Positions 19,623-29,018 of a stretch of DNA of 64,000 bases are shown piece after piece. Numbering within the stretch: position 1 is the first letter of the stretch; each line of letters starts with the position of its first letter. Under the pieces are notes generated by a model that was given only the letters and a program-made list of their open reading frames with translations, ran no database searches and was not told where the DNA came from. This stretch comes from Bacteroidales bacterium CF (lineage in GTDB: Bacteria > Bacteroidota > Bacteroidia > Bacteroidales > UBA932). Location of the stretch: assembly GCA_000473305.1 (NCBI GenBank), contig CP006772.1:1922001-1986000 (forward strand), read 5' to 3'. The translations under genes were made by a program, and so were the position numbers.

Positions 19623-20112
19623 TAAACAACTCATCCAAAGTTTTCATGACAACAAACATTTTCTTGCTGTCCGGAAGTTTGATGAAATCATACTTCTGGT
19701 AAAAATTTGCGGCCTGCTCATCTATCGGGTCAACAACGACAGCAAATGAGGCAATTAGCCCGGAATTTTCCCAGCTCCGTTTTAAAGCATCTATCAAAAG
19801 GATCTTTCCGTAGTTTTTCCCCTGATGCTTTTTGTCAATTGCAAGCCTCCCCAACAAAGTGGTCGGAATCGACTTGTAAGATGCCGGTAGTCTCTTTCTG
19901 ATTTTTTCTGAAAGATCTCCGGACGGTATACTACAATTTGACAGTGTGTAGTAGCCTATTACAGATTTTGTTTCACCATCCGCCAAAACATAGCAGGCTG
20001 ACAATTTGCGTTTAACATCCTGACCGGCCTGATGTTTCAGATAATCATTCAACGACTCCTCCCCACAGTCAAAATCATCGCGATTATGACCTTTATCCAA
20101 CAACTCAATCAT
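19615..20112 (-). CDS. GNAT toxin of a DUF1778-GNAT (TacT/AtaT-type) toxin-antitoxin pair
   Basis: 165 residues. Toxins of this group acetylate the aminoacyl moiety of charged tRNAs and block translation. The sequence starts with the typical FDCGEESLNDYLK and contains ACYVLADGETKSVIGYYTLS, then LLGRLAIDKKHQGKNYGKILL (acetyl-CoA binding), and ends with AANFYQKYDFIKLPDSKKMF. It overlaps the antitoxin gene by 8 bp. The stop codon lies in the flanking palindromic repeat, so the last few residues may be altered, though the length is normal. Confidence 0.88.
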   Translation of the reverse strand: MIELLDKGHNRDDFDCGEESLNDYLKHQAGQDVKRKLSACYVLADGETKSVIGYYTLSNCSIPSGDLSEKIRKRLPASYKSIPTTLLGRLAIDKKHQGKNYGKILLIDALKRSWENSGLIASFAVVVDPIDEQAANFYQKYDFIKLPDSKKMFVVMKTLDELFRP

Positions 20113-20407
20113 TGCTCATTTTAGACTTAGAAATAAAAGAATCATAATCAACCAAAGCATTTTTTAAAGTTTGCGAAGGATTTTTAGGATTAGTTAACGC
20201 TTCAAAAAATATTTGGCTATCTCTTTCAGATGCAATTACTTGCTCTTTTTCCTTGATTATCTCTTTTGCTTTATCATGAGCAACTCGCAGAATGAAATCA
20301 GTAAGACTTCTATAACCACCCAAATAGGCTGCTTTCTCAAAGAGTTGTTTTTGTTCCTTGGAAAGTCTGGTGTCGAATCTCGTTAGTTCTGAAGTTGTTG
20401 TGCTCAT
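20105..20407 (-). CDS. DUF1778 (TacA-type) antitoxin
   Basis: 100 residues. The N-terminal ribbon-helix-helix (TRFDTRLSKEQKQLFEKAAYLGGYRSLTD is the recognisable stretch, about 9-37) binds DNA as a dimer. The C-terminal tail (about 65-100, with NPKNPSQTLKNALVDYDS) wraps and inhibits the GNAT toxin. Translationally coupled to the toxin downstream. Confidence 0.88.
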   Translation of the reverse strand: MSTTTSELTRFDTRLSKEQKQLFEKAAYLGGYRSLTDFILRVAHDKAKEIIKEKEQVIASERDSQIFFEALTNPKNPSQTLKNALVDYDSFISKSKMSND

Positions 20408-20429
20408 AATTGACTCCTGTATTTTTATG

Positions 20430-20460
20430 CAAATGTACGGATTTTATCCGTACACACAAC
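20430..20460 (-). promoter_or_regulatory. Promoter and palindromic operator of the DUF1778-GNAT pair
   Basis: GTACGGAT-TTT-ATCCGTAC (20435-20453) is a perfect inverted repeat with 8-bp arms. It overlaps a minus-strand -7 box TACATTTG (plus-strand 20430-20437); a -33-like GTTG sits 19 bp further upstream (20457-20460). Binding of the ribbon-helix-helix antitoxin here would block the promoter, the normal autoregulation of such modules. Confidence 0.65.
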
Positions 20461-20486
20461 GCTTTTGTATAAAACTTCGGCAAGGT

Positions 20487-21752
20487 CTATTTAAACTCGT
20501 CAAATTTAGCGCGCATTGTCGGATTGCCCTGGGTCAGTTTCTTAATGGTCAAATCCTCTGCCTTTTGATTCGCCAGTCTAAGATTGTTGTCGGATGAGAG
20601 AAGGGCATCTTTTGTTTTTTGAAGGTGTAATATGGTTTTATCAATCTCGTCAATGGCCTCTTTAAATCTCCTGTTGGCAAGCTCGTAATTTCTGGCAAAC
20701 CCCTCTTTGAAAGTATTTATTCTCTCCTCAAAGTTTGTTATGTCGATATTCTGATTCCTTACCAAAGCCAGCTCTGCCTTGTATTGCATTGAGTTCATAG
20801 CCGCATTGCGCAGCAATGTAATTATTGGAATAAAGAACTGAGGACGCACAACATACATCTTATTGTATTTATGCGACACATCAACAATTCCGGAATTATA
20901 ATACTCGCTTTCAGCCTCTAAAAGCGAAACAAGAACAGCATACTCGCATCTCTTTTCAGTCCGGTCCTTGTCAAGCTCCTTCAGGAAATCCTCATTCTTT
21001 TTCTTAGTTGCAGTCTCATCCCCCTCATTTTTCATTTCAAACATTATTGAAATAATCTCGTTCCCCGCTTCGTCACTCTCCCGATAAATAAAATCACCCT
21101 TACTGCCAGATCTTGAATCGTTATCCTTTTCAAAATATGCCTTCTGAAAAGCAGTGGCTCTGATCTTATTGAACTCATTCTCACAATGCTGCTCTAGTGT
21201 CTCTCCTATCATCTTGGTTGATAGCTTCAGCTTCATATCCTTTCGAAGAGCTATCTCTTCGTCTTTCAACTTAATGATTGCATCTTTCTCGCTTAGTGCC
21301 GCCAGATGTTTTTCACTTAAGGATTTTTCAAGCAATTGTTTTTCTGTATCCTTTATTTTTACAGCATTAGCCAAATCATCGCGCTCTTTTTCGATCATCC
21401 GGACTGCCTCAGTAATAGCAAGCTTCTTCGCGACTTCCGCATTTTCAAGCTGAGACTTGATTTGCAATAATTCCGACTGTTTTTGTGCCAACTTCTGAGA
21501 CAGCTCAACCTCTTTCTGAGCTCTGAGTTCGGCCAGTTCTCTCTCTTTCTTTGCCAATTGTTCTTGTAAAGAATTTCTGATATTCGCTTCCGCAAGTTCT
21601 ACGGCACTCTCTTTTTCCTTGTCGGCAAGGTTAAGTCTGTTTTTTATCTCTTCTTCAAACTGATGGTCGCGGACTTGCTTCAAAATGTCTGCATATCCTG
21701 CTTCATCTATTTTAAATGCTTTTTTGCAATGTGGGCAAATAATTTCGTTCAT
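20487..21752 (-). CDS. DUF2130 protein with coiled coil and nuclease-like C-terminal domain
   Basis: 421 residues. Starts with a CPHC knuckle (residues 6-9), followed by a long charged coiled coil (about 30-180, rich in Lys/Glu/Ala/Gln). The conserved DUF2130 domain (about 180-350) follows. Its KGDFIYRE (D220) and IMFEMKNE (E239, K241) resemble the D...ExK arrangement of PD-(D/E)XK nucleases, though I cannot test the fold. Function unknown; it sits between a toxin-antitoxin pair and a restriction locus on the same strand. Confidence 0.75.
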   Translation of the reverse strand: MNEIICPHCKKAFKIDEAGYADILKQVRDHQFEEEIKNRLNLADKEKESAVELAEANIRNSLQEQLAKKERELAELRAQKEVELSQKLAQKQSELLQIKSQLENAEVAKKLAITEAVRMIEKERDDLANAVKIKDTEKQLLEKSLSEKHLAALSEKDAIIKLKDEEIALRKDMKLKLSTKMIGETLEQHCENEFNKIRATAFQKAYFEKDNDSRSGSKGDFIYRESDEAGNEIISIMFEMKNEGDETATKKKNEDFLKELDKDRTEKRCEYAVLVSLLEAESEYYNSGIVDVSHKYNKMYVVRPQFFIPIITLLRNAAMNSMQYKAELALVRNQNIDITNFEERINTFKEGFARNYELANRRFKEAIDEIDKTILHLQKTKDALLSSDNNLRLANQKAEDLTIKKLTQGNPTMRAKFDEFK

Positions 21753-21846
21753 TTTTCTGATTTTAAAATCGTCCCCGGTTCTCTATGTGTCTAATCCTGA
21801 AATAGCTCTGGTCTGTGGCTGTTTTGTGGTATTTCGTTGAAAACCG

Positions 21847-22262
21847 GGTTATAAAATTATGAATTTGGGAGTGGTTATCCAAATAATTTTTAGGCAATTA
21901 TGCGAGTGATTATGCCGGGTTTTCAATATGGCCACTTAGCCGCTTATATATTGGAGAAATACCGGATCAGGGCTGTCCATCCGATGTCGCTTTGAAGTCA
22001 TAAGCCTCAAAGACGCTGATTTTTTTTAACGTGATTTGATTTCGTGTTTTTCCGGAGCTGCGAAACTCCTCCCTTCGGTCGTCAAACATTCTCGCTCTGT
22101 TTCGGAAAAACACTCATAAAATCACTAAAAAATCAAGGTCTTTTTCGGCTTTATGTCTTCAATTGCTCCTTAAATCCCTTCTTCGGCTGAAAATTTCCCT
22201 GATTCTGCATAGCTCCATTAACTTGTAAGCGGCTAAGTGGAAAAATTGACGATGCATATCAT
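21847..22262. repeat. Long fold-back element, copy 6, with AT-rich side box
   Basis: Starts with the side box GTTATAAAATTATG (21847). It then carries TGGCCACTTAGCCGCTTA, ATCAGGGCTGTCCATC and the same core as copy 4 (nearly identical over about 130 bp), ending AGCGGCTAAGTGG and AATTGACGATGC. It accounts for most of the 566 bp between the DUF2130 gene and hsdR; no gene is seen. Confidence 0.75.
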
Positions 22263-22318
22263 TGATTATCTTTCGGTTGCGAATATCTTTGGCAAGGTCT
22301 TTCTGTTATGGGCCTCAA

Positions 22319-25300
22319 TCATAATTTCCCGCCCACACCCTTGAACTTCTCCACAAATAAGATCAGCTTTTGGAAGACGTTCTGCTTTTTGGTCAAGTAC
22401 TGGGGATTCAGGGGGCTCATTTTGGGCAGGAGGGCGTTTAGTTCGGTGCCGTTTTCGCTGGCGTATTCGCGCTTTAGGGAGGCGGTTATGTAGCGCTTGG
22501 CTTCTTCCTCGTTTAGGTTCTCTTCTGCTATCAGGGCCTGGGCTTCTACTATCTGCCTGTTTTGTGCGTATTTGAAGAACGCTTCCATTACACTCGCTTT
22601 ATCTTGAATGGTATCAAGGTCTGTCTCATTGATGAAATCTACTACCAGGCTTTCCTTTGCTCTGTTGCCTACGCTGGCACGGATGACTCTGCGGATTTCT
22701 GCAATCAAAGCCTCCTTGTCTGTAATCTTCTTGTTATGCTCGAATATTAATTCAAGGATGTAGTCCAGGTTTATCTCTTGTGATTTCAGCAGGTCTACTT
22801 CAAACACCACATCATCCCAATCAATCTTTGAATCTTCCGGATCTTTCCCATCTTTCTGGCGTCTCAGCCATTCACGGATATCATTGTATGTGGAACGGTA
22901 ATCCTGAACAGTACGTTCTTTTATCACGTCGATCTTCTGCATTTCTGCAATATCCTCATCAGTTACATAATGAGTATTTTTAAACTCCTCTACAGCAGCA
23001 GCATCACTGATGTCTACACGTTGCAGGTCTTTGAGGTTGTTAAACTCATCATAATTCTGGAGGATGTTTTCTATACGCAAGTACTCTCCAAACAGCTTAG
23101 CAAACTCCTTCTTATCTTTTTCTGTTTCAATGGCATCCGGATTGGTAAATTTCTCCTGTAACTCCCGGACTACATCTACATAACCACGGCGGGCCTCGCC
23201 GGTAACAATATCAATAAATCCCTCAAGATACTCTTTATAGCTCTTCTCAAGCAGCACATTCTTGGTATTGCTATCGCCGAAAAGAGTGATGGCATCAATC
23301 GTTGCAGTCTCCAGATTTCTAAAGGTAACAATATTCCCAAAGGTTTTTGTGGCATCATAGATACGGTTGGTACGTGAAAAAGCTTGCATCAGACCATGAT
23401 AGCGCAAGTTCTTATCTACAAACAGCGTATTGAGAGTCGGTGCATCAAAACCGGTGAGAAACATACCTACCACAATAACCAGATCTACCTCTTTGCTCTT
23501 TACACGTTTGGCCAGATCACGATAATAGTTCTGAAACTCATTGCTGTCAACACCATAACTGGTTTTGAACATCGCATTATAGTCATTGATAGCTTTCGCC
23601 AGAAACTCCTTGGCACTGCTATCCATGGCAGAAGGCTCAAATGTCTCATCCGGTATCTCACCTATCGCATTCTGCTCTTCGTTGGCAGCATAAGAAAAGA
23701 TGGTCGCAATTTTCAGAGGCTTTTCGCTCCCTTTCTGCAGGTTGTTCAATTCCTCATAATAGCATTTTGCAGCATCTACACTGTTTACCGCAAACATGGC
23801 ATTAAAACCCTTGTTGCTTCCCTGATTCCTGTGGGTCTTTATCCGGAAATTCTGTAAAATGTATTGAGATATCTCATTTATACGGGCTGGATGGAGCAAT
23901 GCCAATTTGTTTTCTGCAGCACTCAGTTTCTTCTCATCCAGCTCTGTTTCGATATCCTTAAATCTAGGACGGACATCATTGTAATCAACTTTGAACTTCA
24001 ATACCTTTTCATCTCTGATAGCATCAGTGATAACATATGAGTGCAACTCTCTTCCAAAAACACTTGCTGTGGTCTCTGCACCCAATGCATTCTCAGGAAA
24101 TATAGGCGTTCCTGTAAAACCAAACTGGTAGTACTTTTTGAACTTCTTTTTCAGGTTCTTCTGAGCCTCACCAAATTGCGAACGGTGGCATTCGTCAAAT
24201 ATAAAGACCACCTGCTTATGATAAATAGCCAAATCACCCTCACTTTTCATGAGGTTATTCAGTTTCTGAATAGTGGTTACAATAATCTTATTATCATCCT
24301 TTTCAATATTGCGCTTCAAACCGGCTGTACTCTCAGAACCATTCACACTATCGGGAGAAAATCGCTGATACTCCTTCATGGTCTGAAAGTCCAGATCCTT
24401 ACGGTCCACCACAAAAAATACCTTATCGATGAAATCAAGTTGTGTTGCCAGACGGGCAGCCTTAAAACTTGTCAGAGTCTTACCGGAACCTGTGGTGTGC
24501 CAGATATAACCGCCACCTTCAGTAGTTGACCATTTCTTCGACAGGTACGAACTTTCAATTTTCCATAACATGCGCTCTGTCGCTGCAATCTGATAGGGAC
24601 GCATGATAAGCAGAGTATCGCTTGTATCAAAAACCGAATATGTAAGCAGCACATTGAGAAGCGTGTTTTTCTGGAAAAACGTAGCCGTGAAATCCTTAAG
24701 ATCTTTAATCAACACATTGTCAGACTTTGCCCAATTCATGGTAAAGTCAAAACTGTTTTTGTCCCGCTCAACTGTATTTGCAAAATAACGGCTGTCAGTG
24801 CCGTTTGATATGACAAAAATCTGCAGGTACTTATAGAGAGAATTCTCGCTGTTAAAACTCTCTTTGGAGTAGCGATGCACCTGATTAAACGCTTCACGGA
24901 TAGCAACACCTCTTTTTTTCAGTTCCACCTGAACCAAAGGCAAACCATTGACCAATATCGTTACATCGTACCTGTTGGCCTGAGTCCCCTTCTGTTCAAA
25001 CTGAGAAATCACCTGAACCTTATTGCGAGCAATATTCTTTTTATCAACTAAGTATATGTTTTGGATATGCCCATCGTCAAAAACGAAATCATAGATATGG
25101 TTATCATGGATTTTCCTGGTTTTTTCAACCAAGCTATCACCCGGTTTGTCTAAGTACTCAAGCACAAAACGCACCCATTCAGCATCCGAAAACGTCATAT
25201 CGTTAAGCGTTTGTAGCTGAACTCTAATATTCGCCAACATCGCTTCGGGCGTATTCAAGTTTGTCGGATTCTCATACCCTTGATTGACTAAGTCCCGGAT

Positions 25301-25423
25301 AAATTCATGTTCCAATGCAGCCTCAGTCTGATATCCGGCAGGTGCATCATTCAACTCATAATACTTGGTGAATTTATCAAGTACAATGAAGTTGTTCGTT
25401 TCAGCTATGGGGTTGTAGTGCAT
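22319..25423 (-). CDS. hsdR: Type I restriction enzyme, R subunit
   Basis: 1034 residues. HsdR is the motor and nuclease of type I restriction complexes. The N-terminal PD-(D/E)XK nuclease is visible as D153 (RYDV) and E167/K169 (VELKK). The SF2 translocase has Walker A TTGSGKT (about 310-316), DECH at 410-413 and later motifs such as GFTGTP and QAFSRTNR. The C-terminal helical region that contacts the methylase follows. It appears intact, overlaps the four-helix-bundle gene by 23 bp, and is the last gene of the hsdM-dinD-hsdS-hsdR operon. Confidence 0.94.
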   Translation of the reverse strand: MHYNPIAETNNFIVLDKFTKYYELNDAPAGYQTEAALEHEFIRDLVNQGYENPTNLNTPEAMLANIRVQLQTLNDMTFSDAEWVRFVLEYLDKPGDSLVEKTRKIHDNHIYDFVFDDGHIQNIYLVDKKNIARNKVQVISQFEQKGTQANRYDVTILVNGLPLVQVELKKRGVAIREAFNQVHRYSKESFNSENSLYKYLQIFVISNGTDSRYFANTVERDKNSFDFTMNWAKSDNVLIKDLKDFTATFFQKNTLLNVLLTYSVFDTSDTLLIMRPYQIAATERMLWKIESSYLSKKWSTTEGGGYIWHTTGSGKTLTSFKAARLATQLDFIDKVFFVVDRKDLDFQTMKEYQRFSPDSVNGSESTAGLKRNIEKDDNKIIVTTIQKLNNLMKSEGDLAIYHKQVVFIFDECHRSQFGEAQKNLKKKFKKYYQFGFTGTPIFPENALGAETTASVFGRELHSYVITDAIRDEKVLKFKVDYNDVRPRFKDIETELDEKKLSAAENKLALLHPARINEISQYILQNFRIKTHRNQGSNKGFNAMFAVNSVDAAKCYYEELNNLQKGSEKPLKIATIFSYAANEEQNAIGEIPDETFEPSAMDSSAKEFLAKAINDYNAMFKTSYGVDSNEFQNYYRDLAKRVKSKEVDLVIVVGMFLTGFDAPTLNTLFVDKNLRYHGLMQAFSRTNRIYDATKTFGNIVTFRNLETATIDAITLFGDSNTKNVLLEKSYKEYLEGFIDIVTGEARRGYVDVVRELQEKFTNPDAIETEKDKKEFAKLFGEYLRIENILQNYDEFNNLKDLQRVDISDAAAVEEFKNTHYVTDEDIAEMQKIDVIKERTVQDYRSTYNDIREWLRRQKDGKDPEDSKIDWDDVVFEVDLLKSQEINLDYILELIFEHNKKITDKEALIAEIRRVIRASVGNRAKESLVVDFINETDLDTIQDKASVMEAFFKYAQNRQIVEAQALIAEENLNEEEAKRYITASLKREYASENGTELNALLPKMSPLNPQYLTKKQNVFQKLILFVEKFKGVGGKL

Positions 25424-25781
25424 AGTTGTTAGGGATTAGGGATTTTTGAAGAGCATTTAGCATTTTGCCAACTTCTTTTATCAAGTTGATTGCTATTTCG
25501 ATGTCTGAATTGTTGAGATAATGAATTTTTACACAGATTAATAGTTGTGTTTCTAATTCCGCTTTTGAACCTTTGGCAATAGCAAGAAACTGGATAAATT
25601 CTTTTGTTGAATTTCTTCCATGCCCTTCGGCTATATTGCTTGGAATAGAAATAACCGCACGCCTAATTTGATCACTCAATGAAAATAGCTCTTCTTTAGG
25701 CAGTCTCTTAACCAAACAATACACTTCGGTTACCAACTCCATGGCTTTTTGCCAAACTATTAAATCTTTAAAATCTTTCAT
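25401..25781 (-). CDS. Four-helix-bundle protein (S23/IVP family)
   Basis: 126 residues. The signatures [14 protein letters not shown] at the start and [12 protein letters not shown] in the middle are typical of the small four-helix-bundle family first seen in 23S rRNA intervening sequences and related to Avd of diversity-generating retroelements. No rRNA or retroelement lies nearby; it is embedded between hsdS and hsdR, where such genes are often found. Its role there is unknown. Confidence 0.85.
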   Translation of the reverse strand: MKDFKDLIVWQKAMELVTEVYCLVKRLPKEELFSLSDQIRRAVISIPSNIAEGHGRNSTKEFIQFLAIAKGSKAELETQLLICVKIHYLNNSDIEIAINLIKEVGKMLNALQKSLIPNNYALQPHS

Positions 25782-25817
25782 CTTTTTCCATTTTCACTAA
25801 CTACTATCTACTAACCA

Positions 25818-27041
25818 CTAAAAACTCAAAAGCTTATCTCTGTAGTATTCATACTGCTTTTTCCGTAGCTCAATCTCCTTTGGCAAACCCTCACTGATGG
25901 AAGTAGTGAGCGTGTCGAACTTGTCGAGAATGGCAACTATGCGGGCTTGCTCTTCGAGTGAAGGGATGGGAATTGAAAATTCCTTTACTTTAGCATCAGA
26001 AATAGATGGATAAGCAGAACCGCTTTGATTCTCTTCTACATAGTTTTTAAACTTATTGGATGTTATCCAAAAATAAATCCATTTAGGTAATATCACATCT
26101 GAGTTCGCTCTTAAAACACAATACCCAGTACTTGCAACTTCGTTTGAATATTCTTCTGTTATTAAACAAAGTCGCTGTTGCGTTGGGCGTGTTGTGGCAA
26201 AAATCACATCATTGGTTAAAACCAGTTTTTGGGCTCTGCTTGGAGCATTTTCTTTAGTAATTTCTATTGTTTCAATAATGATATTTTTCTCACGGCAAAC
26301 AGAAGTCAAATCAATATATTGATAAGATTTATTTGTATCTCGCCATCGAATATTTGAGGTTGGTATTGTTACTTCCCCCAGTGTTTTCCACTCCACTTCG
26401 CCATCCTCAAAGCTCAACAACTGCTCCTGATAGTAGTTATACTGTTTTTTACGCGCTGTAAGCTCTGCTGTAAGCTCTGCTGTAAGCTCTGCTGTAAGCT
26501 CTGTAAAACTGTCGAGAATACGAACAATTTCGGCTTGCACATAGAGCGGAGGAATAGGAATAAAGAGTTTTTCCTTAAGCATATTTGAACTCAAATTTGG
26601 TTGAGCACCGCCACCAGCTAAAGCAAATAAAAAATCAGATTTGGTCAAAATAAAATGATACAGAAAACGATTATTAAGAACTTTCTTATTAGGAATAAAC
26701 TTACCAACTCGTTGATTAAGATAGGCTTTTTCATTGAGATTATAATAACCAATTTTACCAGTAGTAGCTCCAGACATAGCAATCAAAACATCCCCTTTTT
26801 CAATAAAGTAATTAAGTGGACTTCCATTTTTATAATCATCAGGATTAAAAAATTTTACATCTGCTAAATCTACATTTATACCATCAATATTTGTTATTCT
26901 AACAATTGGTAAACCTTTATCTTTAAACAAAGTGCTTTGAAATGCAAAACCATTTTGAAAATCACACACCTCCCCCAGCGTTTTCCACCCCACCTGAACG
27001 CCGTTGAGTAGTTTCTCTATATATTGTAGTCTATTATTCAT
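25818..27041 (-). CDS. hsdS: Type I restriction specificity subunit with TAEL repeats
   Basis: 407 residues. HsdS carries two target-recognition domains, each reading one half of a split DNA site. TRD1 is about 20-165 and TRD2 about 217-360, each followed by a helical spacer (ARKKQYNYYQEQLLSF and ELRKKQYEYYRDKLLSF, similar to one another). The central spacer holds TEL followed by three TAEL units and TA (about 180-196). In EcoR124-type enzymes the number of TAEL units sets the gap in the recognised site. Both TRDs look complete. It overlaps dinD by 8 bp. Confidence 0.92.
   Translation of the reverse strand: MNNRLQYIEKLLNGVQVGWKTLGEVCDFQNGFAFQSTLFKDKGLPIVRITNIDGINVDLADVKFFNPDDYKNGSPLNYFIEKGDVLIAMSGATTGKIGYYNLNEKAYLNQRVGKFIPNKKVLNNRFLYHFILTKSDFLFALAGGGAQPNLSSNMLKEKLFIPIPPLYVQAEIVRILDSFTELTAELTAELTAELTARKKQYNYYQEQLLSFEDGEVEWKTLGEVTIPTSNIRWRDTNKSYQYIDLTSVCREKNIIIETIEITKENAPSRAQKLVLTNDVIFATTRPTQQRLCLITEEYSNEVASTGYCVLRANSDVILPKWIYFWITSNKFKNYVEENQSGSAYPSISDAKVKEFSIPIPSLEEQARIVAILDKFDTLTTSISEGLPKEIELRKKQYEYYRDKLLSF
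26455..26502. repeat. Four tandem 12-bp repeats inside hsdS (TAEL codons)
   Basis: GCTGTAAGCTCT occurs four times without error at 26455-26466, 26467-26478, 26479-26490 and 26491-26502. Because the unit is a multiple of three, gain or loss keeps the frame and changes only spacer length in the protein. Confidence 0.95.
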
Positions 27042-27888
27042 CCCTATCTTTTTTGCCCTTTAGGTTTTTCATAGCAATTCCCTTGTCTATGGTTTTTACC
27101 CTGCGTTCCAATTTTTTTATGTCTTCTTCGACAGGCAGTTCTTCGGGCTTGATACCACTTTTACCTAAAAGAGCTCTCACATCTTTATTGTTCTTAACAT
27201 GTTCGTTCGTGATATTGAGTTCGCCTTTGAGGTCGTTTTTCTTTACGTTAAAATTGGTAATCTCAGTAGCCAATTGCTTGGCTGTAATGGTAATGGTGGG
27301 CAGAAAATCGGCTAAGGGTCGGTTTTCTTTTATACCCAACTTACGTTTCATATCGCTGGTATTGAGGCCACCAAACATAGCCCAGTCTCCTTTGCTTCTA
27401 ATTCTTGCAAAGCCCGAATTGTCAACTCCTCTTTCATAAATATTCTTGGAAAGCTCGGTTTCGGTAGCAGCCAGTTTTTCGCGTGCATGCAAACGTTCCA
27501 TCAGCAGGATACGTTCTTCCAACACTTCTTGTTTTCGGGTTTGGATAGCAAAATAACTTTGGGCAAAGGCTATTTGCTCTTTCTTCGGGTCTCCGTTTTG
27601 AGCTATGAGGTAACAGGCATAGCGGGTGAGCATGATATCATCCTGCTTGCGTTCTGCCCCTGAACCAATTTTGACCATTTTGGTGACGTCAACGAAATGG
27701 TCTGAAACCGCTTCGCCCGTGGTTTCGCAACTTTCTTTTGCCTTATTAATGGTGTTTAAAAAATTACGCCAATCTGAATATCCTAAAAGTTCTTGCAATT
27801 CGCGAGCCAACCAATATTCTACGCCGTCTTGCTCGTAAGCGTATTCCTCGAAACTTTTGTTTAATCTTATGATTGTATCTTTTTCCAT
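27034..27888 (-). CDS. dinD: DinD-like DNA-damage-inducible protein
   Basis: 284 residues. The N-terminal Bro-N-like part (YWLARELQELLGYSDWRNFLNTINKA is the core, about 25-50) and the following KQDDIMLTRYACYLIAQNGDPKK match DinD, an SOS-regulated protein that in E. coli inhibits RecA filaments. A C-terminal Lys/Glu-rich helical tail is present. In many Bacteroidota a DinD-like gene sits inside type I restriction operons, as here between hsdM and hsdS. No LexA-type box was identified. Confidence 0.85.
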   Translation of the reverse strand: MEKDTIIRLNKSFEEYAYEQDGVEYWLARELQELLGYSDWRNFLNTINKAKESCETTGEAVSDHFVDVTKMVKIGSGAERKQDDIMLTRYACYLIAQNGDPKKEQIAFAQSYFAIQTRKQEVLEERILLMERLHAREKLAATETELSKNIYERGVDNSGFARIRSKGDWAMFGGLNTSDMKRKLGIKENRPLADFLPTITITAKQLATEITNFNVKKNDLKGELNITNEHVKNNKDVRALLGKSGIKPEELPVEEDIKKLERRVKTIDKGIAMKNLKGKKDRDE

Positions 27889-27928
27889 TTTTGGTTTGTG
27901 CTTGTTGGTTTACTTATTTTAGATTTGC

Positions 27929-28642
27929 TCATGCCTCAATCTCTTTAATAATGACATCGATATCGGTACGTAGTTTGTTTATCTTCACCACTGTCTGGGA
28001 TATTTCTTCATTCAGTTTTGTAATATCTACCTGTTCGCGGTTGTCTTTGGCTTCCACATACGAACTTACCGAGAGGTTATAATCGTTTTCGGCAATGAGT
28101 TTGTTGTCAACGGTTTTTGCCACGTTTTCTACATCTTCCTTACTGTCGAAGATGTTCATTATCTTCTTGATGTGCTTCTCTTCCAGCACATTGTTATTGG
28201 TTACTTTCTTAAAGAATTCTTCACCACTGGCGTCTATAAACTGCGTCTTGGTATCCGGCTTATGTTTAGACAGTACCAGAATATTTACAGCGATGGAAGT
28301 TCCGTAGAATAGATTTGGAGCCAATGAGATGATGGTCTCTACATAGTTATTATCGACCAGATACTTTCTGATTTTTTGCTCCGCACCGCCACGGTAGAAG
28401 ATACCGGGGAAACAGACTATAGCTGCCCTGCCCTTGCTGGATAGATAGCTCAGGGCATGCAGCACAAAGGCAAAATCGGCTTTTGATTTGGGAGCCAACA
28501 CGCCTGCAGGTGCATCTTGCAAGGCACAGTATTTATCATTCCCGGCTGTAAATGAGTAAATTACAAGAATAAAATTCTTGATAGGTAACGATTTAGAAAC
28601 GAGCGAGGCTCTGTTTTTTTCGTCATTTTTCACAATATACAC
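27929..28642 (-). pseudogene. hsdM: Truncated type I methyltransferase HsdM (C-terminal part only)
   Basis: From about [16 protein letters not shown] onward this is the C-terminal third of an HsdM adenine methylase ([38 protein letters not shown]). The whole N-terminal region, with the AdoMet-binding loop and the catalytic NPPY/F motif, is absent. About 40 unrelated residues replace it, and the frame opens only with a GTG codon. The breakpoint is near 28560, next to the conjugative-transposon remnant. Without methylation the HsdR activity would be harmful, so either the system is silent or an intact HsdM is supplied from elsewhere. Confidence 0.85.
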
Positions 28643-28661
28643 AAAGAACGATCTTTGACAA

Positions 28662-28691
28662 CAAAGGTACGAAAGATATCTGAATCACAAT
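28662..28691 (-). promoter_or_regulatory. Candidate promoter reading into the hsdM fragment
   Basis: TACCTTTG on the minus strand (plus-strand 28662-28669) fits the -7 consensus, with ATTG about 18 bp upstream as a weak -33. It would drive the remaining restriction genes from transposon-side DNA. Inferred. Confidence 0.35.
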
Positions 28692-29018
28692 ATTTTTAGT
28701 CTTTAAATCTACACCTTTCCGGTTATTTCGGAAAACATAGCTATCTTTGTATAGACTTAAAAATGAAAGTTGAAAGCGGAAAATTACCGCTTTGATATAT
28801 ACATGATATTCGCTGACGCCACTGCGAAAACTGGTAATTTACAAAGAAGGCTACAGCAATGTTCATGCTATACTCCGTATAGCGTGGACTTGCTCTCGTT
28901 TCCTTCTTGGGCATACCAGTGCCTCGCAGTGGAACGGTGTAAGTTCCACGCTTCTTTTTTGCGTGTTACAGGCCAATAGCGGAAGGAAAGAATTACCAAC
29001 ACGTAAAATAGAAAAGAG
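28680..29018 (+). promoter_or_regulatory. Structured leader region before the RibD-C/DHFR-like gene
   Basis: 376 bp without a convincing gene. TATCTTTG at 28742-28749 fits a -7 box. The later part can form several hairpins: CTATAC-TCC-GTATAG (about 28869-28883) and GTGGAAC...GTTCCAC (about 28929-28949), the latter followed by a T-rich stretch (GCTTCTTTTTT). A 69-codon frame crosses it, but the structure argues for an untranslated regulatory leader or attenuator, as known for other genes on CTnDOT-like elements. No conserved leader peptide was identified. Confidence 0.35.

Noticed and set aside
14738-22262. Chromosomal integron with attC sites between cassettes
   Set aside because: The gene content and palindromic spacers look like a cassette array, but the repeats lack GTTRRRY/RYYYAAC core sites, many are over 300 bp, and no integron integrase is present in the window.
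25401-25781. Diversity-generating retroelement (Avd-like protein)
   Set aside because: The protein is of the same broad fold family, but there is no reverse transcriptase or template/variable repeat pair nearby.
26455-26502. CRISPR-like array
   Set aside because: The repeats are directly adjacent 12-bp units inside hsdS with no spacers. No array or cas genes were seen anywhere in the window.
28770-28979. 69-residue frame before the RibD-C gene
   Set aside because: Covered by several hairpins, no good ribosome-binding site, unusual composition. More likely an untranslated leader, though not excluded.
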